The notes beneath the pieces were generated by a model. The model worked only from the letters and a program-made list of their open reading frames with translations. It was not told the DNA's origin and did not search any database. A stretch of 64,000 nucleotides of DNA from Acidobacteriota bacterium (lineage in GTDB: Bacteria > Aquificota > Aquificia > Aquificales > Aquificaceae), in NCBI GenBank assembly GCA_003696155.1, contig RFFP01000017.1, positions 62,001 to 126,000 on the forward strand, written 5' to 3'. Numbering within the stretch: the first letter of the stretch is position 1; each line of letters starts with the position of its first letter. Shown here piece after piece: positions 36,009 to 44,994 of this stretch. Made by a program: the position numbers and the translations under genes.

Positions 36009-36664
36009 AGGTAGTAGAGCTCCTGGGCATAAGAAAGGTTATAGGTCAGGAGGAGATACTAAAGGGCATAGACCTTTGGGTGGAGGCTGGGGAGTTTGTA
36101 GCCATAGTAGGTGCAAGCGGTTCGGGCAAAAGCTCCCTGCTCTATGTAATGGGACTCTTGGACAAACCTACCAGTGGGGAGGTTTTCTTTGAGGGTCAGA
36201 GGGTGGACTTCTCCGGGGAGAAAGAATTATCGGTCATAAGGAATCAGAAGATGGGCTTTGTATTTCAGTTTCATTACCTTCTTCCCGAGTTTAATCTGCT
36301 GGAAAATGTGATACTTCCAGCCATAAAAAGGGGCATGATGAAGACAGAGGCACAAGAGAGGGCATATGAGCTCCTCAAAAGGCTTGGGCTTGGTGGCAAA
36401 GAAAGAAGGAAGATATACCAGATATCCGGGGGTGAGATGCAAAGGGTAGCCATAGCAAGGGCTCTAATGAACAACCCTTCCCTTCTTCTTGCTGACGAGC
36501 CTACGGGAAACCTGGATAGCAAAAACACAAGGGCTGTTATGGACATATTCAAGGAGATAAACGCAGAGGGTACCACCATTGTTATGGTTACCCACGAGCT
36601 TGACCTAGCTGCACAAGCCCACCGAATAGTTGAGATGAGGGATGGTCAGGTTGTAAGGGCGTAG
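36005..36664 (+). CDS. ABC exporter ATPase, LolD/MacB family
   Basis: A 219-residue nucleotide-binding subunit. Walker A is GASGSGKSS at 36-44, the signature motif SGGEMQ at 141-146, and LLADEPTGNLD follows at 161-171. It overlaps the permease by 4 bases. Its last 19 bases overlap the end of arsB on the other strand. Confidence 0.95.
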   Translation: MKVVELLGIRKVIGQEEILKGIDLWVEAGEFVAIVGASGSGKSSLLYVMGLLDKPTSGEVFFEGQRVDFSGEKELSVIRNQKMGFVFQFHYLLPEFNLLENVILPAIKRGMMKTEAQERAYELLKRLGLGGKERRKIYQISGGEMQRVAIARALMNNPSLLLADEPTGNLDSKNTRAVMDIFKEINAEGTTIVMVTHELDLAAQAHRIVEMRDGQVVRA

Positions 36665-37956
36665 GTAAGCCACAGGCTAAATAGGGTACCAAAAAGGACA
36701 GGAAAAGTTAGCAAAAAACCCACCTTCGTGTAATAGAGCCAACCTATTTTTGTGCCCTTGTGCTCCAGAAGGTGAAGCCACAGCAGAGTGGCCAGAGAGC
36801 CTATAGGAGTTAGCTTGGGTCCTATGTTGGTGCCCACCACGTTTGCTAGGGCAAGAAACTGCGTAAGCCCATCACCGAGCTTAGCATCGGCTATGGCTAT
36901 GTTTACAAACATCACCGTAGGCAAGTTGTTCATAACTGCAGAGAGAAGGGCAGAAAGGAAACCGACACCTAGTATGGCGTGTAGCTCTCCCCATTTGGAT
37001 AGCTCTGCTATCAGACTACTTAACATCTCTGTGTAACCTACCTTTTTAAAACTGTATACTACTGCGTACATGCCTACGGAAAAGAGGAGTACCTGCCACG
37101 GAGTAAAGAGAAGAACTTCCCTTAAGCTAATCATCCTATGTCTTTGGCTGAGTAGGATAAGAGAGAGGGCAACGAGGGCAAGCACCGAGGATATGGGCAC
37201 TTGGAAGTTTAAAAGCTCCAATAGGACAAAGATAAGCGCCATAAAGACCAAGGACAGAAAGCCACCTTTAAACACAAGGGGGTCCCTAACTGCCAGCCTC
37301 GGAGGCAGGCTGTCCAACACCTCTGGCTCATAGCCCTTTATTAGCTCTCTTCTGTATAGCATATAGAGTAAGGATACGCTAAGTATGAAAGAAGTAATGT
37401 TTGGCAAGAGCATGTAGAGGGCATAGCTCCAAAAGCCTATGTTAAAGAACTGGGCGGTTATTATGTTGGTGAGGTTGGAGATGACAAGGGGTAGGCTTGT
37501 GGCATCTGCGATAAAGCCTGCACTCATGGCGTAGGCCACAAGGGTGGAAGGTGGAAGCCTTAGATGCTTCATCTTTGAGTAAACTAAGGGTGTGAGCATT
37601 AAGATGGCACCGTCATTGGCAAAAAAGGCAGTGGTAAGAGCCCCAAGGAGCATGAGGTTGATAAAGAGGAGATAGCCCTTACCTCTGCTTAGCCTTATTG
37701 CCCATAAAGAACCCCACTCGAAAAGACCAGCTCTATCCAGAACTATAGATATAAAGACGAGGAGTACAAAGGCAAGGGTGGCATCCCAAACCACACTGCT
37801 TATGTAAAGTACATCCTCAGAGCTTATGAACCCAAAACCCATGCAGAGGAGAGCTCCAAGGATAGCAGACCAGCCTATGCCCATACCGAAGGGCCTAAAG
37901 AGCACAAGAAAGAGGGTCAATAAAAAGATAGCTAAGGCACCAAGACCATCTGACAT
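36646..37956 (-). CDS. arsB: ArsB-type arsenite efflux permease
   Basis: A 436-residue membrane protein with 11-12 helices of the ArsB/NhaD group. The match to ArsB is closest at the end, where ANVVGTNIGPKLTPIGSLATLLW is the family signature. FFANDGAILMLTPLV earlier corresponds to the first ion-binding loop. It moves As(OH)3 or Sb(OH)3 out, alone or with ArsA. No arsR, arsC or arsA lies here; it follows a phosphohexomutase with a 1-base overlap. Another anion could be the substrate. Confidence 0.85.
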   Translation of the reverse strand: MSDGLGALAIFLLTLFLVLFRPFGMGIGWSAILGALLCMGFGFISSEDVLYISSVVWDATLAFVLLVFISIVLDRAGLFEWGSLWAIRLSRGKGYLLFINLMLLGALTTAFFANDGAILMLTPLVYSKMKHLRLPPSTLVAYAMSAGFIADATSLPLVISNLTNIITAQFFNIGFWSYALYMLLPNITSFILSVSLLYMLYRRELIKGYEPEVLDSLPPRLAVRDPLVFKGGFLSLVFMALIFVLLELLNFQVPISSVLALVALSLILLSQRHRMISLREVLLFTPWQVLLFSVGMYAVVYSFKKVGYTEMLSSLIAELSKWGELHAILGVGFLSALLSAVMNNLPTVMFVNIAIADAKLGDGLTQFLALANVVGTNIGPKLTPIGSLATLLWLHLLEHKGTKIGWLYYTKVGFLLTFPVLFGTLFSLWLTYALTT

Positions 37957-39329
37957 CAGAAAAGGCCCACGAGCTCCTTAAGGACTTCCTCCACTTCCTC
38001 CTTGGTGGGCATCTCCGCATAGACCCTAATTAAAGGCTCGGTGCCCGAGGGTCTCATAAGGACCCAGCCATCGCCTTCAAAGATAAGTTTTAGCCCATCC
38101 AATGTGTTTACCTTTATTACTTTATACCTTCCTACCCTTTCAGGCGGGCTCTTTATAAGCTCCTTAAGTTTTTGCTTCTTCTCCTCTTCTGCGTGCATGT
38201 CTACCCTTTTGTAATAGGCGCTTCCAAACTCCTTAAACAGTTCTTCTATGACCTTGGAAAGGGGCTTATCCTTGAGGGCTAAGAGTTCAAGGATGTTCAA
38301 ACCGGCAAAGAGCCCATCCCTCTCTGGAAGAAAATGCACTATACCGTAGCCCCCACTCTCTTCACCCCCGAAAATAACTCTTTCTCTAAGAATAAGCTCG
38401 TTTATGTTCTTAAAGCCCACTGCCACCTCCCGGAACTCCACACCCTCAGCCTTAGATATCCTGTCCGCAAGGTAGGTGGTGGAGACGGTCTTTACCACTA
38501 TCCCATCCCTTATTCTCTTGTTTTTAAGAAGGTGGTACAAAAGCAGAGCATAAATAAGTTGGGCGTTTACAAACTCACCCCTCTCGTCCACAAGGGCTAT
38601 CCTGTCCCCATCTCCGTCGTTGGCTATACCGAGAAAGGCATTTAGGCTTCTCACCTTCTCCGATAGTATCTTTAGGTGCTTCTCTACCGGCTCCGGTGCG
38701 TGTCCACCAAAAAGTGGGTCTCTGTAGCTCCTTATCTCGTGGACGCATATTCTGGTGCCCGAGAGAACATGGGAGTATGTACCGACCGCAGAGCCGTACA
38801 TGGCATCGTGTACCAAAATGACCTCCCTCTGGTTCAGAAGCTCTAGGTCCACAGAGCCCTTAACTACTCTCATGTACTCACCCCATACGTTTACGTATTG
38901 GGGCTCGTAGCTTTTGGGTTTTAGGGCTTCTGCGGCTTTTATCTCCTCTTCCACCTTGGCTATGAACTCCGGTGTGGCAGAGCCCCCAAAGCTGTCTTTA
39001 ATCTTATAACCGTTGTACTCAGGCGGATTGTGGGATGCGGTTATCATCACACCGTTGTCAAAGCCCATGTACTTGACTGCAAAGGAGACCATGGGAGTGG
39101 TGCAGAACTTGTTGGTAAGGTATGCATCAAAGCCCAAGGTCCTAAGGACCCTGTAAACCTCTAAAGCAAAGTACTCGGACATGAAGCGATGGTCGTAGCC
39201 TACTATTACCCTCCTTTTGCCCTCTCTTTCCAGCACCCTTGCATGAGCATAGGCTACCTTCCTTAGATTTTCAAGGGTGAAGGTATCTCCAATTATGGCT
39301 CTCCATCCATCAGTGCCGAACTTTATCAT
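37956..39329 (-). CDS. Phosphoglucomutase/phosphomannomutase
   Basis: A 457-residue alpha-D-phosphohexomutase. The phosphoserine is S99 in TASHNPPEYNGYK, the Mg-binding loop DGDGDR is at 238-243, the sugar-binding loop GGEESGG is at 321-327, and the phosphate-binding loop RPSGTEP is near the end. It interconverts hexose 1- and 6-phosphates for sugar nucleotides. Specificity for glucose or mannose cannot be told apart here. It overlaps the SPFH gene by 4 bases and arsB by 1. Confidence 0.92.
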   Translation of the reverse strand: MIKFGTDGWRAIIGDTFTLENLRKVAYAHARVLEREGKRRVIVGYDHRFMSEYFALEVYRVLRTLGFDAYLTNKFCTTPMVSFAVKYMGFDNGVMITASHNPPEYNGYKIKDSFGGSATPEFIAKVEEEIKAAEALKPKSYEPQYVNVWGEYMRVVKGSVDLELLNQREVILVHDAMYGSAVGTYSHVLSGTRICVHEIRSYRDPLFGGHAPEPVEKHLKILSEKVRSLNAFLGIANDGDGDRIALVDERGEFVNAQLIYALLLYHLLKNKRIRDGIVVKTVSTTYLADRISKAEGVEFREVAVGFKNINELILRERVIFGGEESGGYGIVHFLPERDGLFAGLNILELLALKDKPLSKVIEELFKEFGSAYYKRVDMHAEEEKKQKLKELIKSPPERVGRYKVIKVNTLDGLKLIFEGDGWVLMRPSGTEPLIRVYAEMPTKEEVEEVLKELVGLF

Positions 39330-40177
39330 CTCTGACCTCCCTGTGGTATGTTAAGTATGGGCATCATCTTGGTATCGTAGGGTATGAGAATTATGGCATT
39401 GTTCTGGCTTTTTGCGTATTCCTGAATGTTCTCTATGAATTTCCACATGAGGTACTCCCTTGTTAAAGAGCCTGCTATTATCCTGTTTGCCTCCGATATA
39501 CCTTGAGCCTCCACCTTCTTCCTCTCTGCCTCGAGCTTTTCCTTCTCAAGTAAAAACTGCATCCTCTGGGCCTCTTCGTAAGCCCTTCTTTTCTCCTCTA
39601 TCGCCCTTACCACGCTTTCAGGAAGTCTTATATCCCTTATGAGCACATCCTCAAGGATGAGGTATCTTTTCCTTAGCTGTTCGTGAACCTCGGTCTTTAT
39701 CCTCTGCTGGAGCTTTTGCCTCTCCTGGTATACTAGGGAGCTCTCCATCTCCGATATGGCATCCCTGACCGCAGACCTTACTATCTGCTTTATAAGTTTG
39801 TCCTCGTAGTTGGCTCCGTACTCCTTAATGAGGGCTGGAGCCTTTTTTGCGTCCACCCTGTATAGCACGCCAAGGTCCATACTAACGGGAAGACCGTCCC
39901 TTGAAAGAGAGCTTATGGGAGCTTCCTTTTCTCTTGTAAACTCCACCGCTCTCGTGCGCACCTCCACCCTTTCTACCGTCTGCAGGAGAGGCATTCTAAG
40001 GTGTAAACCCTCCAAAAGGGGTTCTGGTTCAATCTTCCCGAGGGTTCTTTTGACCCCAACGAAACCAGAGGGGATTATAACAAGTGGGCTGGCTAGGAAG
40101 AAAAACAGGAGAAGTACTACTACAAGAAGCACACCAAAGCCCATTTTAGAAAAAGGAGAATAAATCTGGGTTTTCAT
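39326..40177 (-). CDS. SPFH/prohibitin-family membrane protein
   Basis: A 283-residue protein with a hydrophobic helix at about 13-33 followed by an SPFH domain (IIPSGFVGVKRTLGKI, LHLRMPLLQTVERVEVRTRAVEF) and a long charged helix with KRRAYEEAQRMQFLLEKEKLE. This layout is that of prohibitin and HflC/HflK, which form membrane cages around the FtsH protease. Only one such gene is present, so a homo-oligomer is likely. It leads an operon with the phosphohexomutase and arsB. Confidence 0.87.
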   Translation of the reverse strand: MKTQIYSPFSKMGFGVLLVVVLLLFFFLASPLVIIPSGFVGVKRTLGKIEPEPLLEGLHLRMPLLQTVERVEVRTRAVEFTREKEAPISSLSRDGLPVSMDLGVLYRVDAKKAPALIKEYGANYEDKLIKQIVRSAVRDAISEMESSLVYQERQKLQQRIKTEVHEQLRKRYLILEDVLIRDIRLPESVVRAIEEKRRAYEEAQRMQFLLEKEKLEAERKKVEAQGISEANRIIAGSLTREYLMWKFIENIQEYAKSQNNAIILIPYDTKMMPILNIPQGGQR

Positions 40178-40199
40178 TATACATACTCCCCAAAGTTAT

Positions 40200-40205
40200 T
40201 ATAAT
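40200..40205 (+). promoter_or_regulatory. TATAAT box of the RNA ligase gene
   Basis: A perfect TATAAT ends 10 bases before ATG 40216. No Shine-Dalgarno site lies between the box and the start. Confidence 0.45.
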
Positions 40206-40215
40206 TAAGACCCGT

Positions 40216-41313
40216 ATGATACCGCAGGAGATTTTAAGAGAAGCTCTCAAGAGAAACAAGATAAAGGGCGAAACCTTTCAGGGAAAGGAATACCTAAGGT
40301 TTACCGATGACTTTAAGGAGGTTCCTAGGGGTACAGCCATCTTTAAAGATACAGTAGTATGGGGCTATCCTCATATAGGGAGGATATTCCAGCTCTCTAC
40401 AGGCATACCCGAGCAGTTCGAGTACCCCTTTTGGGTTGAAGAGAAGGTAGACGGCTACAACGTAAGGGTGTTTCTATATGAGGACCAGGTATATGCCCTC
40501 ACAAGGGGAGGTTACATATGCGCCTTTACCACAGATAGGGTTCTGGACTTTGTTAATCCCAGGTTCTTTGAAGACAACCCAGACCTTGTACTCTGCATGG
40601 AGGTGGCAGGTCCAGAAAACCCCTACGTGGAGGAAAGCCCACCTTACGTAAGAGAAGATATAAGGTTTTTCCTCTTTGACATAATGAAAAAAAACCATCA
40701 AGGTTTTCTCCCCTATAGGGAAAAGCTCAAGCTCATAGAAAAGTACGACCTGCCCACTGTGGAGGTATTGGGTAGATTTACGCCACAGCAGGTGGAAAAG
40801 GTTAAGGAAATACTCAAGAGGTTTGAAGAGGTGGGTAAGGAAGGGGTTGTCCTGAAGGAGGATTCGGAGAGGAACAGAAGGGTTAAGTACATAACGAGCT
40901 ATGCAAACATAAGGGATATAGAAGTCACCTCACTTAACATGCTGGGACTTCCCGCAGATTACTACACCAACAGGCTTTTAAGGCTTGCCCTCTTCATAGA
41001 GGAGGAAGGTTTGAAGAAGGATGAGGAGCTCTACAAAAAGGTTGGCAAGGCTTTCCTGGAGGGTCTTTTCCAAGCGTGCCATATGGCAAGGAAAGAGGGT
41101 AAGGTATACAGGGTCTTTAGATGTAGGTTCAGGAACAAGGATAGGGCTCTTGTATTCCTTGAGCAGATAAAGCACGCAAGCGTGCACATACAGGTAAACC
41201 AAAGGTCCTTAGAGAGGATAGAAGCCTTCTGGGTTCTTGAGTTTGAGAAGGTATTCCTAAACATGACGGGACTGTTAGGACATCTGCTAAAGGGTGGGTC
41301 CCTTGTAGACTAA
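40216..41313 (+). CDS. ATP-dependent RNA ligase, Rnl3 (Pab1020) family
   Basis: A 365-residue nucleotidyltransferase. Motif I is K77-V-D-G, where the lysine takes AMP. Motif III holds E129 (CMEVAG), IIIa is FFLFDI at 151-156, IV is EGVVLK at 209-214 and V includes K224 in RVKY. The C-terminal helical domain is typical of the homodimeric Rnl3 group, known mostly from archaea and a few bacteria including Aquifex. It ends tail to tail with the PIN partner gene, overlapping by 4 bases. Its natural RNA substrate is unknown. Confidence 0.92.
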   Translation: MIPQEILREALKRNKIKGETFQGKEYLRFTDDFKEVPRGTAIFKDTVVWGYPHIGRIFQLSTGIPEQFEYPFWVEEKVDGYNVRVFLYEDQVYALTRGGYICAFTTDRVLDFVNPRFFEDNPDLVLCMEVAGPENPYVEESPPYVREDIRFFLFDIMKKNHQGFLPYREKLKLIEKYDLPTVEVLGRFTPQQVEKVKEILKRFEEVGKEGVVLKEDSERNRRVKYITSYANIRDIEVTSLNMLGLPADYYTNRLLRLALFIEEEGLKKDEELYKKVGKAFLEGLFQACHMARKEGKVYRVFRCRFRNKDRALVFLEQIKHASVHIQVNQRSLERIEAFWVLEFEKVFLNMTGLLGHLLKGGSLVD

Positions 41314-41891
41314 ACCCTAAGGGTCAAACTTTCCAGTATGAACCTAAGATTTTTGGGGTCTATGAGCTTTATGCCCACCTTGTCCGCCCAAGACCTTAAA
41401 CCCTCATCTCCAGACACAAGTATACCATCCAGTTCGTAGGAGAGAAGGAGCACGTCAAGGTCTTCCTTGCTGTCTATTATGCCTGTCCTAAGAGCCTCTC
41501 TATACTTTTCCCTGAGCCTGTTCACAAGCTTGCCCACATCCTCTTGGCTCAGCTTTCCTGCCTCCTTTGTGTACTCCTCCGCTATACGTAGACCCTTGTT
41601 TATACGGTATCTAACCTCTTCTATAAACTCGTACAGGAACTCTGCAGGGACCATGAGGTTAAACCTTCTGGGTGAGCGGACCCTGACCGTAAGCTCAAAC
41701 TTGGGCTTTAGTATCCCCAGTTCTACCATCTTGCTTAGCTCCTCATAAACAGAGGTGGGAATATAGAACTGGGCTCTACTGTGAGAGGCCAATGACAGGA
41801 AGTTTTCTATGGCACCTATCTGGTCCTTTTCAAACTGGCTATAAACGTCAGGGTTGGTAAACACGCTAGTATCAAGTACGAATATGTCCAT
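41310..41891 (-). CDS. RNA ligase partner protein with PIN domain (UPF0278)
   Basis: A 193-residue PIN-type protein. Acidic active-site positions appear as D7 in FVLDTSVF, E50-E51 in [10 protein letters not shown]144/D146 in [15 protein letters not shown] and D162 in VSGDEGL. It belongs to the family named 'RNA ligase partner', which occurs in nearly the same genomes as the Rnl3 ligases. Here the two genes face each other tail to tail. A cut-and-seal or decay-versus-repair pairing on RNA is an inference. It overlaps aroE by 20 bases and ends the sulfur-gene operon. Confidence 0.88.
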   Translation of the reverse strand: MDIFVLDTSVFTNPDVYSQFEKDQIGAIENFLSLASHSRAQFYIPTSVYEELSKMVELGILKPKFELTVRVRSPRRFNLMVPAEFLYEFIEEVRYRINKGLRIAEEYTKEAGKLSQEDVGKLVNRLREKYREALRTGIIDSKEDLDVLLLSYELDGILVSGDEGLRSWADKVGIKLIDPKNLRFILESLTLRV

Positions 41892-42699
41892 GTTTATATC
41901 TTAAAACAGCTTCCCTTACCACTTCATAGGGAACTTCAAGACCTGTCCATATCCTAAAGCTTTCCATACCTTGATAGAGTAACATATCCAGCCCATCCTG
42001 AAAGAAGCATCCTTTTTCCTTGGCAGACCTTATAAGTGGAGTTTCCCTGTATATGATGTCTACTACCTTGTGCTCCAGCCTTAGGAGTGAGTAGTCAAAG
42101 AGGGGTGGGTCATCCTCTTTAAGGCCTGAAGATGTGGAGTTTATAATTATCTCCACCCTGTCTATGACCTCCTCGGGCTTTTTTACCACCTTCCCACCAA
42201 GTTCACCAGAGAGCCTTAGTGCTCTCTCGTGGGTTCTGTTCCAGATGTAAACCTCCACACCTTCTAAAAGCAGACCATAGAGTATGGCCCTTGCAGAACC
42301 ACCGGCTCCAAGAAGGAGAGCTCTCCTACCTCTTAGCTCGGGCAAGAGCTTTTTAAGGGCTTTTAAGAAACCTACCCAGTCGGTGTTGTAGGCGTGGACA
42401 GCTCCATTTTCAAACTTTAGGGTGTTGGCAGAGCCTATAATCTTTGCGTGCTTGTCTGCATGGTCTGCCCAGGATAGAGCCTCCTCCTTGTAAGGCAGTG
42501 TGACGTTTGCACCCCTTATTCCAAGAGCCTTAAGACCTTCAAGGGCTACCTTTATATTTTCCGGCTTTACCTCAAAGGGTACATAGACCGCATTTATACC
42601 AAAGTGTTCAAAGGCTGAGTTTTGGAAAACGGGAGATAGGGAATGTCTTACAGGAAAGCCTATTATGCAGTATACCTGAGTATCCCCCCTAAGATTCAC
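41872..42699 (-). CDS. aroE: Shikimate dehydrogenase AroE
   Basis: A 275-residue NADPH-dependent reductase of 3-dehydroshikimate. Shikimate-binding S20 and S22 in HSLSP, the catalytic K71 in NVTLPYKE and D107 in YNTDWVG are present. The NADP loop reads [11 protein letters not shown], then NRTHERA. The C-terminal [11 protein letters not shown] is standard. It lies within a sulfur and Fe-S operon with 4- and 20-base overlaps, with no obvious functional link. Confidence 0.95.
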   Translation of the reverse strand: MNLRGDTQVYCIIGFPVRHSLSPVFQNSAFEHFGINAVYVPFEVKPENIKVALEGLKALGIRGANVTLPYKEEALSWADHADKHAKIIGSANTLKFENGAVHAYNTDWVGFLKALKKLLPELRGRRALLLGAGGSARAILYGLLLEGVEVYIWNRTHERALRLSGELGGKVVKKPEEVIDRVEIIINSTSSGLKEDDPPLFDYSLLRLEHKVVDIIYRETPLIRSAKEKGCFFQDGLDMLLYQGMESFRIWTGLEVPYEVVREAVLRYKHGHIRT

Positions 42700-42947
42700 G
42701 CTATGTTGTACTTAGGTTGCAGTATCTCCACTCTTTTGACCCAATCCAAGTTACCCTTTATTGCCATCTCAACCACATTCTTGACGCTCATGTCCGCTAT
42801 GGGGCAATCGGTGCATCCACCCTCGAATTGAAGATAAACCTCTCCCTCTTTTATATCTATTACCTTCAGATCTCCGTGGTGCTCCTTCAGAGCTGGCCTA
42901 ATTTTTTCAAGCACCTTTTCAACTTCTTTTAGTTCCCTTTCGTCCAT
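42696..42947 (-). CDS. NifU C-terminal-domain (Nfu) iron-sulfur carrier
   Basis: An 83-residue protein that consists only of the Nfu domain. The cluster-binding motif is C45-x2-C48 in EGGCTDCPIADMSVKNVVE. Such proteins carry 4Fe-4S clusters to targets. It follows the DUF1858-like gene after 1 base and overlaps aroE by 4. The IscU-like scaffold at the head of the same operon is a likely partner. Confidence 0.92.
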   Translation of the reverse strand: MDERELKEVEKVLEKIRPALKEHHGDLKVIDIKEGEVYLQFEGGCTDCPIADMSVKNVVEMAIKGNLDWVKRVEILQPKYNIA

Positions 42948-42948
42948 C

Positions 42949-43185
42949 TTACTCCTCCATCTGTCTGACTAAATTTTGTATCTCCTGCCAAAGATTTCCC
43001 TGAGCTTCGTCATCTAAGTCCATGAGCCTGCAAAACCCCTTAAGAGTTAGCTTATCTATCACCACATCTTCTATGTCCTCTTCCTCTAATCTGCTGTAGT
43101 TATACTTCATGAGTATTTCCTTTACCCCTGGGCAGTATTCTAAGAGCTCTTTCAGGTTTACATCCAGGCTAAATCTTTCCTTCAT
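42949..43185 (-). CDS. DUF1858-like small protein
   Basis: A 78-residue protein. ATG 43185 is chosen because it overlaps the TusA-like stop by 4 bases; the longer reading adds 28 residues of low-complexity, Arg-rich sequence that overlaps that gene. SLDVNLKELLEYCPGVKEILMKYNY resembles the DUF1858 pattern. The rest is acidic and helical. DUF1858 domains are often found with sulfur-carrier and redox proteins. The function is unknown. Confidence 0.75.
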   Translation of the reverse strand: MKERFSLDVNLKELLEYCPGVKEILMKYNYSRLEEEDIEDVVIDKLTLKGFCRLMDLDDEAQGNLWQEIQNLVRQMEE

Positions 43186-43433
43186 AGCTCTTTGACCTTC
43201 CTTACAAAAAGGTGGTACTCTCCATCTTCCTCGTACAGACCTAAGAACTCCTGACCTGTTGCCCTGCACCAGGCGGGTATGTCCTCCACCACTCCAGGGT
43301 CGTCGGCCACAAGCTCTAAGACCTGTCCAATGCTCATGGACTTTATCATCTTGGCGGTTTCTGCAATGGGCACAGGACAGAAGGTGCCTACCACGTCGTG
43401 CACCACATCAGGTTTTAAATTGTCAAGCTCCAT
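43182..43433 (-). CDS. TusA-family sulfur carrier
   Basis: An 83-residue TusA/SirA-like protein. The persulfide cysteine C19 sits in the CPxP motif (FCPVPIAET). VLELVADDPGVVEDIPAWCRATG, with the second family block, follows. In its family it passes sulfur from desulfurases to tRNA thiolation or to oxidation enzymes. It overlaps the PP-loop thiolase gene by 11 bases, so delivery to that enzyme is a sensible inference. Confidence 0.93.
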   Translation of the reverse strand: MELDNLKPDVVHDVVGTFCPVPIAETAKMIKSMSIGQVLELVADDPGVVEDIPAWCRATGQEFLGLYEEDGEYHLFVRKVKEL

Positions 43434-44469
43434 GTCTTTCTCCTACTCTGTTATATATTTTAAAGGCTTCTATCAGCAGGTCTTCTGCCGGCTTACCCCA
43501 AAGCTCTAACCCTTTGTCTTGCAGGTTTATCACCACCTCACACTCCTGGTTTTTAGAGTATCTAGCTATTATATCCGCTATGAGCTGTAGCTCTTCCCTA
43601 GGTGGTCTGCCCTTTATAAGAGCAAAGGTCCCCCTCTCGTCCTTTCTGTAAGCGTGAGGGTATAGCTTCTTAAAGCTCTTAAGGAACCGAACCTCTCCCT
43701 CGTTCCTCGCCACTATGAGCTTTGCACCAGAAGGGAGGCGGAAGTGCCTTCCGACGGAGAAGAGTACAAGGTCTTCCCTTGTTATCCTTCCTTCAAAGGA
43801 GAAGGCTTCTCTGAACCTGTAGGCATAATTTTCGTCGGTCAGGTAGCAACAGCCGCCCGCGGGCTGCTCATAGCTCAGTCCATATGTTTTAGCAAGTTCT
43901 ATCTGCCTCTTCCTTCCCCTACCTCTTATACCCAGGAGCTTTTCACGGTCCACCCATCCCAAACCTTCGGGTATGGTAATTGGTAGGAGTTTGGCAGAAA
44001 GAGGTCTGAGGATATAACCCTCAAGCCCTGCCTCTCTCTCTATAAATATGAGCCTTTCAAAGGTTTGGCTCATAGGCCTTTGCCCTAGTACCTCACCAGT
44101 TATCACAAAGTGGTACCCTTCACTTTCCATAAACTCCCTTGCCTTCTTTAGCATAAATATCCTGCAGTCTACACAGGGGTTTACGCTTTTCCCATACCCA
44201 TGTTTTGGGTTTAAAACTATGTCAAAGTATTCTGTGGATATGTCCACCACCTCTATGGGGACTTTGAGCTGGGCTGCCGCCCTTAAGGCAGGATTGACAT
44301 ACTGCGACCCGTCTTCTCTCCTCAGGCCAAGGCGTCTTTTGTGTTCCGTTATACAAAAACCCGTGTAAAAATGAAGTGCCTTTATATCAACGCCTTGGTC
44401 CTGAAGGAGGCGGACCGCTAAGGAGCTATCCAGACCCCCAGAGAGAAGAGCAACAGCCCTTATCTTCAT
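43423..44469 (-). CDS. PP-loop ATPase, tRNA thiouridylase-like
   Basis: A 348-residue protein. The PP-loop SGGLDSS is at 10-16, adenylating the target base or acid. Cysteine pairs follow in NPCVDCR and PAGGCCYLTDE, which resemble the catalytic cysteines of MnmA/ThiI-type sulfur transferases. The C-terminal half (LFSVGRHFRLPSGAKLIVARNEGE) matches an appended domain seen in bacterial thiouridylase-like proteins. It is flanked by IscU-like and TusA-like genes with small overlaps. It is not MnmA itself. The tRNA position, or even tRNA as substrate, is unproven. Confidence 0.82.
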   Translation of the reverse strand: MKIRAVALLSGGLDSSLAVRLLQDQGVDIKALHFYTGFCITEHKRRLGLRREDGSQYVNPALRAAAQLKVPIEVVDISTEYFDIVLNPKHGYGKSVNPCVDCRIFMLKKAREFMESEGYHFVITGEVLGQRPMSQTFERLIFIEREAGLEGYILRPLSAKLLPITIPEGLGWVDREKLLGIRGRGRKRQIELAKTYGLSYEQPAGGCCYLTDENYAYRFREAFSFEGRITREDLVLFSVGRHFRLPSGAKLIVARNEGEVRFLKSFKKLYPHAYRKDERGTFALIKGRPPREELQLIADIIARYSKNQECEVVINLQDKGLELWGKPAEDLLIEAFKIYNRVGERHGA

Positions 44470-44927
44470 GTGGACAGGAATTCAAACTCCCTGCTTTCTT
44501 CCTCTTCCTCCTCGTAGCAGTCGGGTATCTTCATTGCCTCTTCTACCCTTCCCTGCTTTAGGAGGTAGTCCCTTATGGCCACGTGCAAGGTCTCAAGCCC
44601 AAGGTTAGTGCAGTGTATCTTCTGGGGTGGAAGCCCTCCAAGCTCGTCAAAGATATCCTTATAGGTGAGATTAAGAGCGTAGCTTATGGGCTTGCCCTTT
44701 ATCATCTCCGTCAGTTGAGAAGAGACCGCTATGGCAGAGCCACAGCCAAAGGTCTTAAATCTAACATCCTCTATAATTTCCGTTTCTGGGTTTATCTTAA
44801 GGGTAAAGAGCATGGCATCTCCACAGGCAGGATTACCACACTGCCCTATGGCATTGGCTTCCTCTAAAACACCCACGTTCCTCGGGTTCAAAAAGTGGTC
44901 TAAAACTTTCTCGCTGTATTCAAACAT
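44466..44927 (-). CDS. iscU: IscU/NifU-type iron-sulfur scaffold
   Basis: A 153-residue scaffold on which Fe-S clusters are assembled. The three cysteines C35, C62 and C106, with D37 in PACGDAM, match IscU. It has a Glu-rich tail after 135 (DCYEEEEEESREF), which is unusual. A strong AAGGAGGTG site is 7 bases before the ATG. It leads a seven-gene operon. No cysteine desulfurase gene is included. Confidence 0.93.
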   Translation of the reverse strand: MFEYSEKVLDHFLNPRNVGVLEEANAIGQCGNPACGDAMLFTLKINPETEIIEDVRFKTFGCGSAIAVSSQLTEMIKGKPISYALNLTYKDIFDELGGLPPQKIHCTNLGLETLHVAIRDYLLKQGRVEEAMKIPDCYEEEEEESREFEFLST

Positions 44928-44952
44928 CTTAACACCTCCTTAACTTTGATGG

Positions 44953-44958
44953 ATTATA
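44953..44958 (-). promoter_or_regulatory. TATAAT box of the iscU operon
   Basis: A perfect TATAAT on the minus strand lies 25 bases before the iscU ATG, with the AAGGAGGTG site between them. Unlike the leaderless group it leaves a normal short leader. The -35 region is weak. Confidence 0.45.
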
Positions 44959-44994
44959 ATATGGAAACTTCTGAAAGACTTGCTATGACCTTTA

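Noticed and set aside
43186..43269. A 28-residue N-terminal extension of the DUF1858-like protein
   Set aside because: It overlaps the TusA-like gene out of frame and is Arg-rich; ATG 43185 gives the usual 4-base overlap.
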